Of a stretch of 64,000 bases of DNA, positions 61,781 through 64,000 are shown one piece after another. The stretch comes from Monosiga brevicollis MX1 (lineage: Eukaryota > Opisthokonta > Choanoflagellata > Craspedida > Salpingoecidae). The stretch lies in assembly GCF_000002865.3 (NCBI RefSeq), contig NW_001865072.1:22562-86561 (forward strand), in the 5' to 3' direction. Under the pieces are notes generated by a model that was given only the letters and a program-made list of their open reading frames with translations, made no database searches and was not told the origin of the DNA. Within the stretch, counting starts at the first letter, position 1; each line of letters opens with the position of its first letter. Made by a program: the position numbers and the translations under genes.

Positions 61781-64000
61781 ATCCCCTCAGCTCTGGCAGG
61801 CAACGAAGCAGCAACACGAGCGCACTGCTTTTGGCAAAGTGTGAAATGTCTTGTTGAAGAGACTTGTTGGTGGTGTTGTTGTGAGTAAAAAGAATTGACA
61901 GTGGTCGAACGAAATACCTAACGAGACAACGATTCTCGAAATTTTCTTCGTTGGCTTTTTATGGGGTGTGCTTTTATGGTTTGCAAGTTGTCCAGACGCG
62001 ATACAAATTGAGCGGAACGAGAGCGGCCCCAATGACCGAGCCGGGAGGGTGCCGTTTCACACCTCTCAACGCGCTCATGACCAAGTTTAATCGCCGAAAA
62101 GCGCGCTGGCGGGGATGCCGGGGCGCGATCCTGCGGCTACACGGCAAAAACAATTGTAACTTTGGTTTTTGGAAACATTTTTGAATCAGCTTGCAAAACA
62201 CACGACAGTTTAAACGTGGTAAAACAGGGTGGGAGATGCGACTTTTGACCACTGTGAGCTTTCTTTGTGCTTGAAAGCCCTGAATACGAGTTGAGCAAAA
62301 AGCAAGCTTTGAAACAGACTGCCAGAAAAAGGCACTAGACCAGGAGAGAGCAGTAGCTAAAACGGGGAGAGAGAACACGAGAACAAGACACCACCACGTC
62401 TCTGCGAGAGTGATTGCTTCGCAAGCTACAAGAACACAGTGCAAGACAGACCCGATGCAACATCAGGTTGGCGGCTCATGCTGCCCACCCTAGGTTGGTC
62501 CGGTTTTTCGAAAAAGCCATGCGCTTGTGACAGGACAATGACACAGTGAATCGACACCTGAAAGCGTCTTTTTCAGCCGTTGGGAGGGGGAAAAGACTGG
62601 TTCCCACACCCTGGTGTGCCGGCTTCGGCATGATGCATCATTCGAGCTCGCCTCATCTTGCGTCGAGCAACCTATAGCCCTCGAAACGAATCTGGAAAGC
62701 CTTGTGGCTACCAAGGAAATGTGGGGAGTCAGGACAGAACTTCGAGGCCCCAATGTTCAAAAGAACTGTACCCACATCTCGAGTTTGCTTTTGTCCTCTG
62801 TCCTCTTGTTGGTGAATGACCTTTTTTTCCTTTTTTTTTTTTTTTTGGGCTGCTCCGACGTTGCTAAGCACGACAACGTGAGGGTGAATGAGGAAGACGC
62901 TGTCAAGTCAGTGGGAGAGAGTATGACAGGGTGAGGTGAGAGAGACTGTGGAGATGACAAGCAGAGAGAGAGAGAGAGAGAAGTGTAGACAGACAGACAC
63001 AAGAGGCAGCGATGAGAGTCAAGCAAGCGGTTGCGATCACGTCGTGTTGGGGCACGTGTGTGGTCGCCAAAGCAGTGCTGAGGTCCACTTCCAGGAGCGA
63101 TTGAAGACGACATCGCGTTGTCAAGCACTGCGCCCAAGCCATTGGTCCGCAATCACGTCGTGCACACGAAAAGCTCACGCGCCAACGCGAGAGCTTGGCA
63201 CAAAGTTTTTCAGCAACATTGTGGTGCGGAGCCATCAACCCCAAACCTTTCGTGATTGGCAAGCCTCTCACAATGTCGCGCGCCAACACTGACCATTGTC
63301 TTCTTTTCCCTCTGCATCAAAAAGGTCACTTTGCATTACAGCCCGTAACCGCTCCGATTGACCCTGGCCCCCAAAGCCGCCCAGCCCCAACCACAACCCC
63401 TTTCTTTGACTTGCTCCGGTTCGACCCAACTCTGTCCAAACCAGCATGGGACCCAACCACTTCTTGCTTTTTGTCCTATTCTACACCACTCTACAACAAC
63501 CCTCGTTGTTCGCCCCCCACCACACCAACACACTCACACATACTCACTCGTGTGCACAACACAGTTACAACAATTCCCTCGCTTTCCCCCCATACACGAT
63601 CACCACCATCATTGACTCGCACCCCCATCGTAACCCATGACCCAACCCATCCATTCCCCCCCTTCCCCAATTGCCAAACCAACGTCTTTTTCTTTGTAAT
63701 CGGCACACACTGATAGACTCGCCGCCACACATAAATCTAACCTTACCACACAAATAAACGGTATGATAACGCTAAACATTACAAATATTCACGAATATAT
63801 CACACATATCAACCACATTCTCATACATAAATGCCTTGCGTCCCACACACCCACAATGATGGGGGGACCCCAAGAACTTTTTTTACAGCAGAATGACGTC
63901 CGCTCCGTTGCGCCCCCTCGACACCCAAATGCCCGCCCCTCGTCTGCCCGCCTTGCTGCCTCACACGCTTCTCCCCCTTTGAACCTCGGCTGACCAACCT
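61781..64000. other. Right-edge region with no supported gene
   Basis: About 2.2 kb. It includes a poly-T run near 62821-62846 and a short GA repeat near 62963-62982. From about 63360 to 63760 the plus strand is strikingly C/A/T-rich and poor in G. The open frames are low-complexity Pro/Thr/Ser and have no signature I trust. Confidence 0.5.

Noticed and set aside
62090-62150. GC-rich stretch resembling a tRNA at first sight
   Set aside because: No cloverleaf pairing and no TTCGA-type T-loop on either strand.
63195-63713. 172-residue Pro/Thr-rich plus-strand frame
   Set aside because: Low-complexity sequence in a G-poor region; no signal peptide, domain or homologous copy in the window.

Overview
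This window looks like nuclear DNA of a unicellular relative of animals, most likely a choanoflagellate. That is an inference from gene content, not a species match. The genes are split by GT-AG introns of about 70-150 bp. They include a receptor that carries both a kinase and a guanylate cyclase, a receptor-L/EGF protein and a fibrinogen-like/coiled-coil/glycine-rich surface protein. Simple repeats (AC, CT, CAG, GA, poly-A/T) sit between genes. There is one run of Ns at 43137-43267. I saw no rRNA, tRNA, CRISPR or convincing transposon.

Layout. 1-8730 (minus): two tandem paralogues with C2H2 zinc fingers. The first is cut by the window edge. The second is complete and is fused to a diverged RecQ-type helicase of 1909 aa. 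9184-42859: three giant genes. Gene A (plus, 3272 aa) has an RNF213/mysterin-like double AAA+ core and ends in a PARP-like ADP-ribosyltransferase domain. Gene B (minus, 3427 aa) and gene C (plus, 4019 aa) are collinear paralogues with an AAA-type P-loop near residue 2775-2845; C adds a ThuA/glutamine-amidotransferase-like C-terminus. A and B converge (216 bp apart), and B and C diverge from one 818-bp spacer. 43712-46237 (minus): secreted receptor-L/EGF protein. 48022-52774 (minus): 1078-aa receptor with a bacterial PhnD-like binding domain outside, then a membrane segment, a kinase and a class III guanylate cyclase. 54051-59933 (minus): large exported protein with a coiled-coil stalk and two fibrinogen-like plus glycine-rich modules. 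61154-61780 (plus): small secreted cysteine-rich protein.

Gene models were built by hand by joining exons at GT-AG sites in matching phase. For the helicase, A, B, C and the receptor cyclase, the exon sums are exact multiples of three, and most joins restore a recognisable motif (RecQ GRAGRD, kinase APE, a zinc finger).

How the genes may work together. The A-B-C block is the best candidate for an undescribed system. It places an RNF213-type ATPase carrying an ADP-ribosyltransferase in place of a RING beside two paralogous giant NTPases, in an arrangement that could be co-regulated. RNF213 and PARP families act in animal cell-autonomous immunity, so a defence or stress role is a reasonable hypothesis, but the sequence alone does not prove it. 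The right half of the window holds surface sensing and adhesion genes.
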